Assembly (NCBI RefSeq): GCF_018812025.1
Contig: NC_063054.1
Location: forward strand, 5,688,082 to 5,752,081
Length of the DNA stretch: 64,000 nt
Origin: Megalobrama amblycephala
Lineage: Eukaryota > Chordata > Actinopteri > Cypriniformes > Xenocyprididae
Reading direction: 5' to 3'
Every line of letters starts with the position of its first letter. Positions within the stretch are counted from its first letter, which is position 1. Below the pieces are notes generated by a model, which searched no databases, had not been told where the DNA came from, and saw only the letters and a program-made list of their open reading frames with translations. The position numbers and the translations under genes were made by a program. Positions 12,401 to 34,075 of this stretch are shown here, piece after piece.

Positions 12401-13313
12401 TTTAAAAAAAAATTAAAATCACATAGAGTTGTTTGTGTTGGAGTAAATTTACATGATATGCGGTGACGTCATAATCATGTTGCAATGTGGTATATGGAGC
12501 TGCCTGAAGTGTATATATGAAGTAGTCCCTCGGTCAAAATCGAGGGAGCGAGGGTCTGTTCATATAAACTTCCCTCATCCACTTTATGAAGTGGAACACA
12601 CTTCAAAATGGCAGCAGTGATTCCCTTGAAGGGAGTGCATAGGGAAGTTTGTGAGTGTGTGTCTAAAACTGGAATGGAACACAGCCTGAGACTAGATAGG
12701 CCTACTTATTCACAAAAACATTTAGGTCTAAGTGTGAATTATTCAATCATATTGTAATTTTCTTGAATTCAGGGTCTATGACAGCCTCCATTCGATCATT
12801 CACTGCAATAATCAGTTATAATAACAAAGAAGAGATTTGTAATACAGCTCAATCAATTAATTGCAAAGATCTGACTTCAATGTGGATTTGTTCAAATCTG
12901 AACAAATTACAGAATTTGGGTCAACTAATCATTTAAAAACATACAAAGCTGTCAAGCACTGGGCTGGAGAAACAAAACAAAAAATACTTACATGACAGAA
13001 AACTAAAATCATTAACTCTCGTATAGCTGTGAAGGCCAAATTCATGTTGTTCAGGTGAAAAAAAGAAAGAAAAAAACTCACATAAGCCTACTGTAAATAT
13101 ATAGTCTATTTTGTACGCTATTGTAGACCTATCAGTTTTCTGGCAGTGGCAGCTGTATTTTATGCTGTTCTTGGAAAGATAGCACTCACACAGAGTTCAT
13201 TCTCCTCTATATAATGCCATCTAGTGGAGACAGTGCAATAGCTCAATGAGTAATAGGCTATACACAATGCCATTTATTGCCACAATAAACACTCTACACT
13301 TTTGATGCTATGA
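12401..13313. other. Non-coding spacer
   Basis: No gene seen. At about 12526-12560 is a short GTCAAAATCGAGGGAGCGAGG stretch reminiscent of the tandem repeat near 3141. Confidence 0.45.
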
Positions 13314-13656
13314 CAGGGGTCTCCAAACTCAGTCCTGGGGACTGTTTCATAAAACAAGTTTACCAAATAAGCTAGGCTTATTTCAGTTAGTCTGATTATT
13401 TTGAACCAAATCAACTGACAATAAATCAGACTTACTGAAATAAACCTGGATTATTTGGTAAACTTGTTTTATGAAAAAGGCCCCTGGAAGGCCACTGTCC
13501 TGCAGAGTTTAGCTCCAACTTGCCTCAATACATCTGCCTAGAAGTTTTTAGTATGGCTAATTAGACCTTGATGAGCTGGTTCAGGTGTGTTTAATTGGGG
13601 TTGGAGCTAAACTCTGCAGGACAGTGGTCCTCCAGGACCGAGTTTGGAGACCCCTG
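13314..13656. mobile_element. hAT-like MITE with exact 8-bp target duplication
   Basis: The ends are CAGGGGTCTCCAAACTC and GAGTTTGGAGACCCCTG. Both sides are flanked by TGCTATGA (13306-13313 and 13657-13664), an exact 8-bp duplication as made by hAT transposases. The internal arms also pair around CTGCAGAGTTTAGCTCCAAC. A second hairpin has been inserted into the left part (13345-13476). Confidence 0.88.
13345..13476. mobile_element. Small foldback nested in the hAT-like MITE
   Basis: TTTCATAAAACAAGTTTACC at the left pairs with GGTAAACTTGTTTTATGAAA at the right. The unit interrupts the GTCCTGG...GGAAGGCC stretch of the surrounding MITE and so is younger. Confidence 0.8.
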
Positions 13657-13664
13657 TGCTATGA

Positions 13665-14125
13665 ACTTTATGAACTTTGAAAAATCTCTCTAATTTGTCT
13701 ACTACTATGTCCAATATTTGCATCACAAGAGAATTCTGTGAAATTTGTTTTCACTGGACCAACAAATTTCCACCATTAAAACTATGTTTTGTGTTTAGCA
13801 TTCTGTGATGGAATGGATAGTGGTGGAATTAGGCTAACATTTTTAGAATAAAAACATTTCAGAAAATATCTGCACCAGGTCCTCAGGCTCTTCATGGTCT
13901 TCAGCATCAAGACATCCAGCATCACTGCATGTGTGGAGTTGAATACAATAAAAGATCTGATTTTGTCAGCAGCTTAAGTGTTTTGTTTTATTTATTTTTA
14001 GGTTGTTTGAATGTATATATGATTTTAAACACCAGCTATAGTCTGGTGTGAATGGGATATGTGCTGTTTTGCGAAGACCTTTACAAAATGGAAATCCTGA
14101 GGAAATAACGCATGTCTACAGTCTT
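13665..14125. other. Non-coding spacer
   Basis: Nothing recognised beyond AT-rich single-copy-looking sequence. Confidence 0.4.
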
Positions 14126-15167
14126 GGGGCATATTCTTCGTACGTCGCTAACTCACTTAGCCGGATTTGACTGATGGCGATTTGGCATGATCGTGGATTG
14201 TTCGGTTCTCCGACGCTCATCCTGGACTTGCTGTCATAGCAACAGGTCCGTACACTCAAACCTGCTCGGGAGCAGGCTTATTTCATGTAAACAGGATTAG
14301 ATTGCATCTTTTTAAGCGGAGGTGATGCTTAAAGTCTGTCCCAGCCACTGCTACTTTCCCACAAGAGTACCCTAATGTAAACCAGGGACAATAATAATGA
14401 TTTAAAAATAAATTTGCAAATAATACTATAATGCCGTGTAGTGTCATAATATAGACACCGACAGTTTTACTCTTTGAGAGATTCATTCGTGAGGGAATAA
14501 TTACGTAATAACTTTTATTGGAGTCTTACACACATGATGTACCGATGTCTATGCCGTACATGCATTTGTGCATTTGAACCGCGACAGATATGCGAGTGGC
14601 TTGATGAAGCGCAGGAGATGCAGATAACTTGATCTTGACCCTTAAGAAACTTTAATTAATGCTGTCAAATATGCTTCAAAGGTAAATTAGTTGCTAAGTA
14701 CAACATTGAAATAAAAAATTGCCTGTACAAATACTAGAAATTGTGAATATAGCCTAAATAATTGGGTAATCATGTAAAAAAAAAAAAAGTGCACATTTCA
14801 TTTCTCTATTATAACATTTATGTTCTTCTGTCATTTATTCGCTTGACTGTTTCCTTATAAATGTCTAGAAATTCGTCAAGTTTTTCGTCAGGTGTCTTTT
14901 CTCATTTTATGATGTCATTATGTTGCCGTCTTGACTCCAGCCAATCGCTGCATTGCTGATCGTGGTTTCGTGTATCGATACATCTGCCCTTTTCATGGAA
15001 CACGAGAACACGCAGTAATCTTAGACAACTTAATCCAGATATTTTAATCCAATCTGCAAATTCGTTTGAAGAACCAAATTAGCCAGAGTTCAGTTATCAC
15101 GATTAGAAGATCTGGCTTCTGTCAAATCATCTCAGATGTATTAAGCGAGGTACGAAGAATATGCCCC
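14126..15167. mobile_element. Terminal-inverted-repeat element of about 1.04 kb
   Basis: GGGGCATATTCTTCGTAC at the left end and GTACGAAGAATATGCCCC at the right end are a perfect 18-bp inverted pair. Internal pairing continues around TCTGGC and GCCGGA words. No transposase frame is visible, so it is non-autonomous. Confidence 0.8.
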
Positions 15168-15387
15168 TGATCTCTGCCAAGAACGTCAACATCTGACTGG
15201 TTTGTATGGTCCTGTTAGCCCCTGCTGGTAGATAACATAACTACACCATTCTTGGGGCAAAAAAAGAGTGTTTAAGACCATACGAAAGTAGCCATGCAAT
15301 CTGACATTTATTTTACAAGCAACATTCTCATCTAAACATTTATATTACAGTTCATGTCAGATTCTGTTGCTGAAGCACATTATTTAA

Positions 15388-16181
15388 AGGGTTAGTTCAC
15401 CCAAAAATGAAAATTCTGTCATTACTTACCCTCATGCCGTTCCACACCCGTAAGACCTTTGTTAATCTTTGGAACACAAAATAAGATTTTAGTTGAAATC
15501 CGATGGCTCCGTGAGGCCTGCATAGGGAGCAATGACATTTCCTCTCAAGATCCATAAAAGTACTAAAAACATTTAAATCAGTTCATGCGAGTACAGTGGT
15601 TAAATATTAATATTATAAAGTGACGAGAATATTTTTTGTGCGCCAAAAAAAAACAAAAAAAAAACCAAAACAAAATAACGACTTATTTAGTGATGGCAGA
15701 TTTCAAAACACTGCTTAAGGAAGCTTCGGAGCATAATGAATCAGCGTATCGAATCATGATTCGGATCACTTGTCAAACAGCCAAACTGCTGAAATCACGT
15801 GACTTTGCCGCTCTGAACAGCTGATTCAACACGCTGATTCATTATACTCCGATGCTTCCTGAAGCAGTGTTTCGAAATCGGCCATCACTATACAAGTCGT
15901 TATTTAGTTTTTTTGGCACACCAAAAATATTCTCATCGCTTTATAATATTAATATTGAACCACTGTACTCACATGAACTGATTTAAATGCGTTATTAGAA
16001 CCTTTATGGATCTTGAGAGAGGAAATGTCATTGCTCCCTATGCAGGCCTCGCGGAGCCATCGGATTTCAACTAAAATATCTTAATTTGTGTTCCGAAGAT
16101 TAACAAAGGTCTTACGGGTGTGAAACAGCATGAAGGTGAGTAATAAATGACAGAATTTTCATTTTTGGGTGAACTAACCCT
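15388..16181. mobile_element. TTAA-flanked foldback element, family A copy 1
   Basis: It begins AGGGTTAGTTCACCC and ends GGGTGAACTAACCCT, each bounded by TTAA (15384-15387 and 16182-16185). The arms pair along most of the length, for example GGTCTTACGGGTGTG with CACACCCGTAAGACC. Two more copies of the family lie at 22164-23399 and 28145-28675. An alanine- and lysine-rich frame inside (15636-15824) is not conserved between copies. Confidence 0.85.
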
Positions 16182-16185
16182 TTAA

Positions 16186-16517
16186 TTGTGATGCAGTTTT
16201 TGAGATTTCAGAATTTCAGAAAGTAGATAGGATGCTGGAAATAGCTGCCCAGAGGCATTGCAAATATGGCCATCATTTGAGAAAAAAAAAAAAATTCTTT
16301 CTTTGAAAGGGACTTTGAAACGAGTCCATTTTTTTCAATGTATAATGGCACCCTAAGCACTTGGGACTAATTGATTTGTCCCATGTGTGACCTCCCTTGT
16401 CCTGCTTATTGGCTACTTACTTTCATGTATTTCAGGAGAAGTGGAGGAATTGACGAGTTGTAAATCCAACAGATACGATTCTCTAAATTGTGGTGCAAAG
16501 TAACATGATCGCACTTT

Positions 16518-16553
<36 letters not shown>

Positions 16554-16900
16554 GGGCACTGTAAACAAGTCTTAACCAATTAAAAATGACAAAGTTACAC
16601 ATTATTGGGTTAAAATGGTTTACTGAACCTGCAACAACATCTTGTGGACAAAGCATCTACATTAGGTAATTGCAATGTGAGTTGCAGTCACAGACATTTG
16701 ATGATTTAATGATTTTAAGTTTCACAAAGCGACATGATTTATCACAGAACATCTCCACATCATCTGCATCAGTTACATGACAACTTTTGAGTTCAATGTT
16801 ACACCAAGTGGTGTTCAAAACCAGAAGTCTCCTTGTGTTGATGTCTTCAGAATTAGTTCATTTCCTGAGATAAACTGGAAAACTAAATGCAATTACATGA
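16186..16900. other. 3' flank of zpax
   Basis: Non-coding sequence downstream of the zpax stop. At 16516-16553 a long T run is followed directly by a long A run, a perfect palindrome. A possible minus-strand ATTAAA polyadenylation signal lies near 16703-16708 (TTTAAT on the plus strand), about 195 bp past the stop. This is tentative. Confidence 0.4.
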
Positions 16901-26381
<9,481 letters not shown>

Positions 26382-26560
26382 TATTTGAAATCCTTGTTAA
26401 TGTATTTTACAAACCAACAGTGTTTTCTACACAAACGCGCGACCTCAACGGCAGGTGATTAATGAACTGCGTCTCGAGCGCGTTCCGTCTGATTGCACAG
26501 TATTGCGCGCAGGTGTGTGGAACTCAAACAACTCGCACAGTCTCTCCGCCCAACTTGGTG
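26382..26560 (-). promoter_or_regulatory. Candidate zpax promoter, CpG-rich with two E-boxes
   Basis: Upstream of the zpax ATG (higher coordinates, minus-strand gene) two CACCTG E-boxes occur at 26457-26452 and 26515-26510, about 75 and 130 bp from the ATG. A GC-box-like GGGCGG lies near 26549, in locally CpG-rich sequence. Vertebrate ZP genes are known to be driven by the oocyte bHLH factor FIGLA through CANNTG sites. Assigning these sites to FIGLA is inference, and the transcription start is unknown. Confidence 0.35.
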
Positions 26561-27531
26561 TGAACCTAGACTTTAAGGTTAACGGGGAAACGGTTGGCTT
26601 TTTGTACCCATAGTGATAATGTATTATTGATTAAGTGACCGTTTCCTTTGCGTTTTGATCTTTTTAAGACCAGTGCAGAAAGGCACAAATGATCCGAAGC
26701 CGCGTGTGTAGGTGATCTTTCGTTGATTTTATATTCGCAGTAAGTGTTCTCTCTTTTGTCAGTTTTGTCTAATGTCTTATTGTAGTTATGACTCGCAGGG
26801 AACACTGGGTCTAGATGTCAAGTTGACTAGCGTAGGCTATATCTTCGTTAAGTATAAAGGTTTTATTAAGGACTGTTTCTCAGTAACTAAATGTTTAAGA
26901 GTAAGAAATGCTTGGTTTCTGTAGCAGTAATTTTTTTGTTTCAAACATGTAGGCGGCAAAGTAAGGCATTGTTTTGTGAATTTTGTGTTGCAAGAAAAAT
27001 CCCAGTTTCATCTTATTTTGCTATAGCTGTTTGTAGTGAACACATCTAAAGGAAAGAGTTTTCTCAGGACATAGTCATTTTTAAGTATTTTCCTTTTTCA
27101 TGTGAATGTCATGTGTTGTCATTTTCACTCTTACATTCTTTGCAGTTTCATCAATTGTTTTAGCTGCTGTTTAACTGCTGAAAAGATTTTTACCTTTATT
27201 TACCTTCGATATGATTTAATATTCAATAAAATTAGTAGCCTAATCTCAAATCAATGTCAATAAAAATGTCAAATACACAGAATTAATATATATATATATA
27301 TTGGTGCATATGTTCATTTAGGCAATCATATGTTAAATGCAGTGTATTGTTTTGCAATGATGTCACACTTCAAATATGTTGACCTACTGAATAAATAGGC
27401 TAAGACGAGACCATATAACACTCTGAAGTCGTTAAGTTTCAGTTTATATTGTCCGTGAGGATCTGTTTTCTGCAGGTAGGTGCGTTCAAGTTAAGGAAAC
27501 AATCAGTCTAAATATTCTGTTATAATAATTC
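26561..27531. other. Intergenic DNA upstream of zpax
   Basis: No gene recognised. There is a short TA run at about 27286-27300. Confidence 0.5.
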
Positions 27532-28144
27532 TGGGGCCGTATTCACAAAACATTTTATTTTACCACTGAGTCCCCATTTACACTTGTGCGTTTTAATTTT
27601 AAAATGTTTTAAAATGAAAACGATCCTCGTCTACACTTGCGTTTCAGAAACGATCTCTGTCTACACTACATGGCCGAAAACGTATGTCACATGACCGTTC
27701 ATGCACACTGCAATACATGCAATATATAATTTTTTAAAATGCAGCGTTTATCTGCACAGTGGTTGCTAAAAATGACAACAAAGCCAGCAAAGATTGCAGT
27801 ATAGTCTCCATGTTATTGTTTACACGGTCGTCAAGGATGTGCAGAGCGAACTTGCGCCATCGTTTTAAAAAATCTCCGTTTTGGTCTATTTGGCCTATGC
27901 TGAAATGCAACCCTGGCATTTTTCAAACTAAAACAGGGTTGGCAGCGTCTTCATTTTCGAGGTTTGAAAACGCCGGCATAGTGTAAATGACAGGCGTAAC
28001 CGTGGCAAAACATATGCGTTTTAAAAGGAAAATGCAAATGTGTAAATAGTGTAAATGGCAGTTCTTAGTTAAGAGTTTTCTCTTAAAACCTATTCACAAA
28101 GCTGCTGAGACCAACTTTTACTAAGGAACAGAGAGAAGTCTTAA

Positions 28145-28675
28145 AGGGTTAGTTCACCCCAAAATGAAAATTTTGTCATTTATTACTCACACTCATGACA
28201 TTCCACACCTATAAGACTTTTGTTCATCTTCGGAACACAAATGAAGATCTTTTTGATGACAGAATACTGTCAGATTTCCTTCCATTGACTGCCTGTGTAA
28301 CTTCCACTTTGACGCTTCAAAAACTCCATAAAGAAGATTCGGAAAACTAGTCCTATATGAATCGAGCAGTTTAGTCCAAATTTTCTGAAGAGAATCGATT
28401 GCTTGTTATGATGAACAGATTTAACTTAGGCTTTTACTCGCATGTAAACACTGATCAGTGGAACATAAGCAGAAGCAAAAGCTCGACAGAACCTGAATAA
28501 CACACAAGATCAAACCTCTTCCGGAAAGCTCTAACAGTGCTGCATAACCACGTTGAGGCTTCATTCTTGTGTGTTACGCAACACGTCAAAGAACGAACGA
28601 AAGCCTTACAGGTGTGGAACGACATGAGGGTGAGTAATTAATGACAGAATTTTCATTTTGGGGTGAACTAACCCT
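28145..28675. mobile_element. TTAA-flanked foldback element, family A copy 3
   Basis: The ends AGGGTTAGTTCACCCC and GGGGTGAACTAACCCT are each bounded by TTAA (28141-28144 and 28676-28679). It is shorter than the copies at 15388 and 22164 and lacks the THAP-like peptide. Confidence 0.88.
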
Positions 28676-28845
28676 TTAAGCTGAGTAAGGGCGAAGTTGA
28701 CCATGTTGCTATGGATGATGTCAACATGCATGATTGGAGATCATACGACTCCTTAGGATTTTAAATCGCGGTCGCGGGACTTTGAAGTCATACGCAATCG
28801 GTCTGCACAGCACTGATGCATCTCGAACAAGCCTTATGCACACAA

Positions 28846-29280
28846 TAGCCGCTTTTCCACTGTCGGGCCAGTGCGAGCCAGGGCTAACAGCGTGCCGGGC
28901 TGGGCCTATGGCCACAGACCTTAGGCACCGAGGCCAAAATCAAGTTGCGTTTCCACTGTTGGTCCGCTAGCTCTGCAGCGCTGATCTAAAAACCGCCCTT
29001 AAACACACCTCCCTTGATCAAACGTCACACAACCCAACCCATTTCAGCGTGTAGACCATCACCTGACTACGATTAGCTCCGCCTTTCACCTCGACCGCGC
29101 CTCAAACCCCATCTGGCCCGCTTTGGACCAAGGTTTTCGGCGGGCCGAAAAACCTGTGCCTTTGGCCCCGAGGAAGCACCGAAGAGGCACGATCAAGCCC
29201 CGGAAGTGACAGTGGAAACGCGACCGGCCCTGGTACGCACTAGCACGCCCGCCTTTGGCCCGGCAGTGGAAACGCGGCTA
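28846..29280. mobile_element. GC-rich MITE
   Basis: TAGCCGCTTTTCCACTGTCG at the left pairs with CGGCAGTGGAAACGCGGCTA at the right. The inside is far richer in GC than the AT-rich surroundings and repeats GGCC-type words. No coding potential was recognised. Confidence 0.75.
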
Positions 29281-30154
29281 GTGATTTGCTGAGGGTAGGA
29301 GTCTCTGTCAGTGATTTAATCATAGAAATATTGTAGAATGAGGTATCATGTTGCCACATTCAAATTAAAGTTTTAAAATACAAATGTTGCCTTATTCAAA
29401 TAAAGGTTTTAAAATGTAGGCTAAGTGTCACTAATTAAACTAGTATATATTCAGCTAATTGTCAACCTTTTACATGTCTGTAACTTGAGAGAACGCGGAA
29501 TTCAGGTGACAAATGATGTTTGGGAGAAGCACATTCAAACGGTCTATCTAATCAGCTCGAGAGGAGGCATACAGACGAGAGCCGACTCACCTATTTGCCT
29601 CGACAGTTTTCTGCATCCCTCTGCCACACCGTTCCTCACACTTTGTTGGGGATACAGGGAGAACTCTGGGTTTGGGCTAAATTACAAGATTGGAGCCCTT
29701 GTTCCCCTTGGACAGCACGCCAAATACGCTTATTTTTTTAAACTTTATTCAATCATTTGTAAGTGTGAACTTGTGAAAACAACTGCCAGAGATAATTGGA
29801 CATTATTTATTTATTTATTTATTTATTTAAGATTTTTGGCGTTTTATCATAGATTCAAATCTATAAATCAAAATTTGTATTGCATTTATGAAGAAATGTT
29901 TCAGCACCCAAGGCTCTATTTCTATTGCCTCAACAGTTTACAGTGTCTATGGGCAGATTTCTGAGGCGGATTGGCAGCAACGGCCATTAGGATTGTTTGT
30001 GGTTGGGCCTTAGTTACTTCGGATTCTTCTTGAGTACTCCTAACATTTCACAGATTTAGGAGCTAGTTTTAGCGCTAAAATGCTTTGTGAAATACTCTTA
30101 GAGCAAAAATGTAGGAGTCCTAAAATGAGGACTGACACGCCTCTTTATTTTTAA

Positions 30155-30894
30155 GGGCCAGTTGTTCAAAAAGTTTAATCTGGATTAGAATGATCTGGAT
30201 TTGGAAATCCCATGTTTTGCTATCCAGGATCAGGTAATCCATCTTACTTTTGTGCTGGTTTTTCAAAGAAAAATTGGATTGGATCACCATGATCCAGATA
30301 CACACTTTTCCAGATTACCAAATCTGGATTACCAGTGCTCTACGGAGCCCCTAAAGGGACATGATGATAGAGAGAATATGGGTTTTGAATTAAATATAAT
30401 AATTTTGTTGGATATTTACAGCTGTTTGGGGATTGTTTTATGGCACCAAAATCTTTTTTACTTTACAGTAGGTTACTGAAAGGCTAAATATGTAGGTTAA
30501 TGTCTACTTCTAATTTATTTAACAGTTAAACTAATCAAGAGCAAAATAAAAAAATGTGTATGTATATTACATGATATAAATGTTGTATTTTTTGACCAGT
30601 TTTAAAGTTTTACTACATTTTCCTCCTGGAATCCACCTTGAAATCCTACCCCCTGTTGGGATCAGGATAATCCTGTTTTTTTTTTTTTTTTTTTTTGGAT
30701 CAAAGTTATCCAAATCCTACTGACAAGTTTTGAACAACACAAACTGAAGGTTTGATCCAGATTAAAACTAGGATTGGATTCCGTGATCTAATCTGATTTC
30801 AGAATCTCTTTTTCCTTTTGAACAACCCATTTTCAAGATTTGATCCAATCCAATGGCCGAAATCCGATCAGATTACTTTTGAACAACTGGCCCT
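30155..30894. mobile_element. Inverted-repeat element with GATCCAGATT motifs
   Basis: AGGGCCAGTTGTTCAAAA on the left pairs with TTTTGAACAACTGGCCCT on the right. Variants of GATCCAGATT and its inverse recur throughout. A T run of 22 lies at about 30678. Confidence 0.75.
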
Positions 30895-30980
30895 AAGAGT
30901 TTCTCCTAAATCAGCAAGTTAGGACCTACTTTTAGCCTTCAGATGTTTGTGAATATGGCCCCTGATATGCAAACTTTTAA

Positions 30981-31449
30981 AGCTGCAGTGTGTAAGTTTT
31001 ACCTCTTTGTCGCCATCTCTGTTTGAAACCTGCAATTGCAGTTATTTGTGGAATTATAATCTTTACGTGGGTTATGCATCGGCACGGTTTCTCAGCGCGG
31101 ATGAATCTAATGTTTTGAGGAGAATGTGTTACTGTCAGTCACCTCACTGGTGGATTCTGTACTTCAGAAAGACAGATTGAAGTCTTGGAAGTATGACCAA
31201 AATAAGAATTTTCACTGGAAAATGTCATCTGAACAAGTAACATCTGCCAATATTGTTCTGATCAACTGAGAGAAAAATAGCATTACAATAAATCGCGCTA
31301 CCAATGGTGATTAAATCTAATGATTGCTTGGCTCATATTATATCAAGCTAGGGCTGCACGATTAATTGGACGATTCGAAAAAAATCTAATTGAAATTGCG
31401 CTTAAATGATTTGGCTTAGTGCGATTATGAAATCGCAAAGCTGCGATTG

Positions 31450-31481
<32 letters not shown>

Positions 31482-32473
31482 CGTGGCTTGTCAATAAACT
31501 ATGGCTCCAAATGCTAATCTAATTTGAATCGCTTATAATGTGCATTTGAAAAAGCAACACGTCAAACATCTTTCCAGACATGAGAAGCATTTATTAACAT
31601 CTTGTCCAACAAAAGACAACATTTAATAACATTTTTACTCCGAACTCACTTCATAACAACAGTTGAGCGTCCATCTGTGAGATGATGTGGCTTCTTACAC
31701 AGAAGGCAGTCATGTGTTTATTAGTCATGTTTAATCAATCAAAACATTTCAATCTTCTGTTTATTCAGCTACAGCAATAGTATGGGATTTCTTGGAATGA
31801 TGTGTGTTCTACTTAGGCAGCAGGGCATATTTGCAGTTTCTGCGTGAGAGCGCCCTCTGGCTTTCAGATAGAGAAGCGTTTACTAATGATCACAGAGCTG
31901 TACAGCTCTGACAAGCTGCGCATAAAATAATCACAGCCTTTGCCTAATCGCGTGCGATAAAATTGCGATAAATGCAGCCCTACATCAAACCGTGCAAATT
32001 ATTGTTATACTTTGTTCTCAAAATGGTAATGTTAACAACATCAGCATTGCATGACTACCTGTATTTAGTGTGTAGCATTACCTGTAGATTTCAATTTCTG
32101 TACAGTCTAATCTCTAAAGTTAATTTGTCATACCATACAATTTGCCATCAAAATGACAAGTTTAATTATTCCAGCTGCTGTGAGAAAAGGCTATAAATGA
32201 TTCACCACCTGCTGCATCCTCACATGCAATATAGCCCACTAGCTGGGACTTCATGTAAACAGACGTGATATAATGACGCAAAGACGGTGGCCTGCTCGAT
32301 TTCCCGCAGAAACCTACCAGTACCATTCAGATTAGAACACATTATTACAAGCTTACCGTTGTGAATCGGGCTAAGGTAAGGAGATAGTTTTGAACACTGT
32401 TTGATTATGTACATGCTCTAATTGATTTTGGACAATTTATAACCAAAAAAAAAAAAAGTTACAGACTGCAGCT
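30981..32473. mobile_element. TTAA-flanked element with a nested insertion
   Basis: AGCTGCAGTGTGTAAGTTTT on the left pairs with AAGTTACAGACTGCAGCT on the right, bounded by TTAA at 30977-30980 and 32474-32477. The copy is interrupted by the element at 31349-31982. Confidence 0.78.
31349..31982. mobile_element. MITE with TAGGGCTGCA ends
   Basis: TAGGGCTGCACGATTAATTG at the left and ATTGCGATAAATGCAGCCCTA at the right form inverted ends. A T run of about 27 lies at 31450. The element is nested in the one at 30981-32473. Confidence 0.75.
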
Positions 32474-32694
32474 TTAAGATCAGTCCATACTTAACATTTT
32501 GTCATCCTCAAGAAATGTTCTCATTTGTGCAAGAAAATATTTATTTACTTGATTGATTGAAAATGTTACTGATGAGTAATCCATCAGTCAGAACGTCAGG
32601 GCACACAAACAGCACCTTTACTGAAAATGCCAGTCAGTGATTACACAAAACATTTTTAACATGCTTGCAAGCTTAAATGATAGTCCACCAAAAA

Positions 32695-32742
<48 letters not shown>

Positions 32743-33093
32743 AAATCTGTCACCATTTACTCACCCTCATGTTGTTCCAAACCTGTATGCATTTCTTTCT
32801 TTTTTGGGACACGAAGATATTTTGAAGAACATTGGAAACCAAACAACACTGTAGTCCATTGATTTCCATTGTATGGGGCAAACAAACCACTGAGACATTT
32901 CACAAAATAGCTTCTCTTTCCACATTTTTGGGAGAACTACGTATATGTCTTTTAATGTCAACTTTTATCAGCATCAGCATTATGTGTAGAAATGTATATT
33001 ACATTATTTTATTTTATTTTTTTCCTCAACACCATCTCTTAGCAATTTGTTTTGGCAAATTTGTGGCTAAACCCATACAATATACGTTTTTAA
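32474..33093. repeat. Spacer with (AAAT)n and a MITE fragment
   Basis: 32691-32746 is an (AAAT)n microsatellite of about fourteen units. 32755-32990 is part of a dispersed element with CTCACCCTCATGTTGTTCCAA, related in wording to the ends of the TTAA families but lacking a partner end. Confidence 0.6.
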
Positions 33094-34075
33094 AGGTGCC
33101 CTCGAATGAAAAATTGAATTTACCTCGGCATAGTTAAATAATAAGAGTTCAGTACATGGAAATGACATACAGTGAGTCTCAAACTCCATTGTTTCCTCCT
33201 TCTTATATAAATCTCATTTGTTTAAAAGACCTCCGAAGAACAGGCGAATCTCAACATAACACCGACTGTTATGTAACAGTCGGGATCATTAATATGTACA
33301 CCCCCAATATTTGCATATGCCAGCCCACGTTTCCAACATTATAAAAGGCATTAGACAAGGGCAGCCAGTATTAACGTCTGGATGTGCACAACCAAATCAT
33401 CAGACTAGGTAAGCAAGCAAGAACAATAGCGAAAAATGGCAGATGGAGCAATAATAACTGACATGATCCATGATAACATGATATTTTTAGTGATATTTGT
33501 AAACTGTCTTTCTAAATGTTTCGTTAGCATGTTGCTAATGTACTGTTAAATGTGGTTAAAGTTACCATCGGTTATTACTGTATTCACGGAGACAAGAGAG
33601 CCGTCGCTATTTTCATTTTTAAACACTTGCAGTCTGTATAATGCATAAACACAACTCCATTCTTTATAAATCTCTCCAACAGTGTAGCATTACCCGTTAG
33701 CCACGGAGCACTATCAAACTCATTCAAAATCAGAAGTTAACAATATAACCGTATACAATACTCACATAATCTGACGCATGCATGCCGCATGCATGACGAA
33801 CACTTTGTAAAGATCCATTTTGAGGGTTATATTAGCTGTGTAAACTTTGTTAAGGCACTGTTTAAGGCAAGCGCGAGCTCTGTGGGCGGAGAGCACAGGA
33901 TTTAAAGGGGCCGCAGCATAAAATCGGCGCGTTTATAATGATGCCCCAAAATAGGCAGTTAAAAAAATTAATTAAAAAAAATCTATGGGGTATTTTGAGA
34001 TGAAACTTCACAGACACATTCAGGGGACACCTTAGACGTATATTACATCTTTTAAAAACATAATCTAGGGCACCT
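33094..34075 (-). mobile_element. TTAA-flanked non-autonomous DNA transposon, family B copy 2
   Basis: This is the inverted-orientation copy of 6894-7845, with ends AGGTGCCCT and AGGGCACCT and TTAA on each side (33090-33093 and 34076-34079). The whole body aligns by eye with copy 1. The 62-codon frame at 33156-33344 matches the frame of copy 1 with scattered substitutions. Confidence 0.8.

Larger units (their letters stand above)
27532..30962. mobile_element. Composite nested transposon, about 3.4 kb
   Basis: The outer ends GGGGCCGTATTCACAAA and TTTGTGAATATGGCCCC are inverted repeats. Inner words of the two arms (CTTAGTTAAGAGTTTTCTC on the left, AGGAGTCCTAAAATGAGG and TAAGAGTTTCTCCTAAATC on the right) belong to the same foldback. 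At least three other mobile units sit inside: 28145-28675, 28846-29280 and 30155-30894. A further unit may lie at about 27580-28065, with ATTTACACTTGTGCGTTTTA at one end and TGTGTAAATAGTGTAAATGG at the other. Confidence 0.65.

Noticed and set aside
29425..29964. 179-codon plus-strand frame
   Set aside because: Falls within a nested transposon pile, crosses an ATTT tandem run and shows no family signature.
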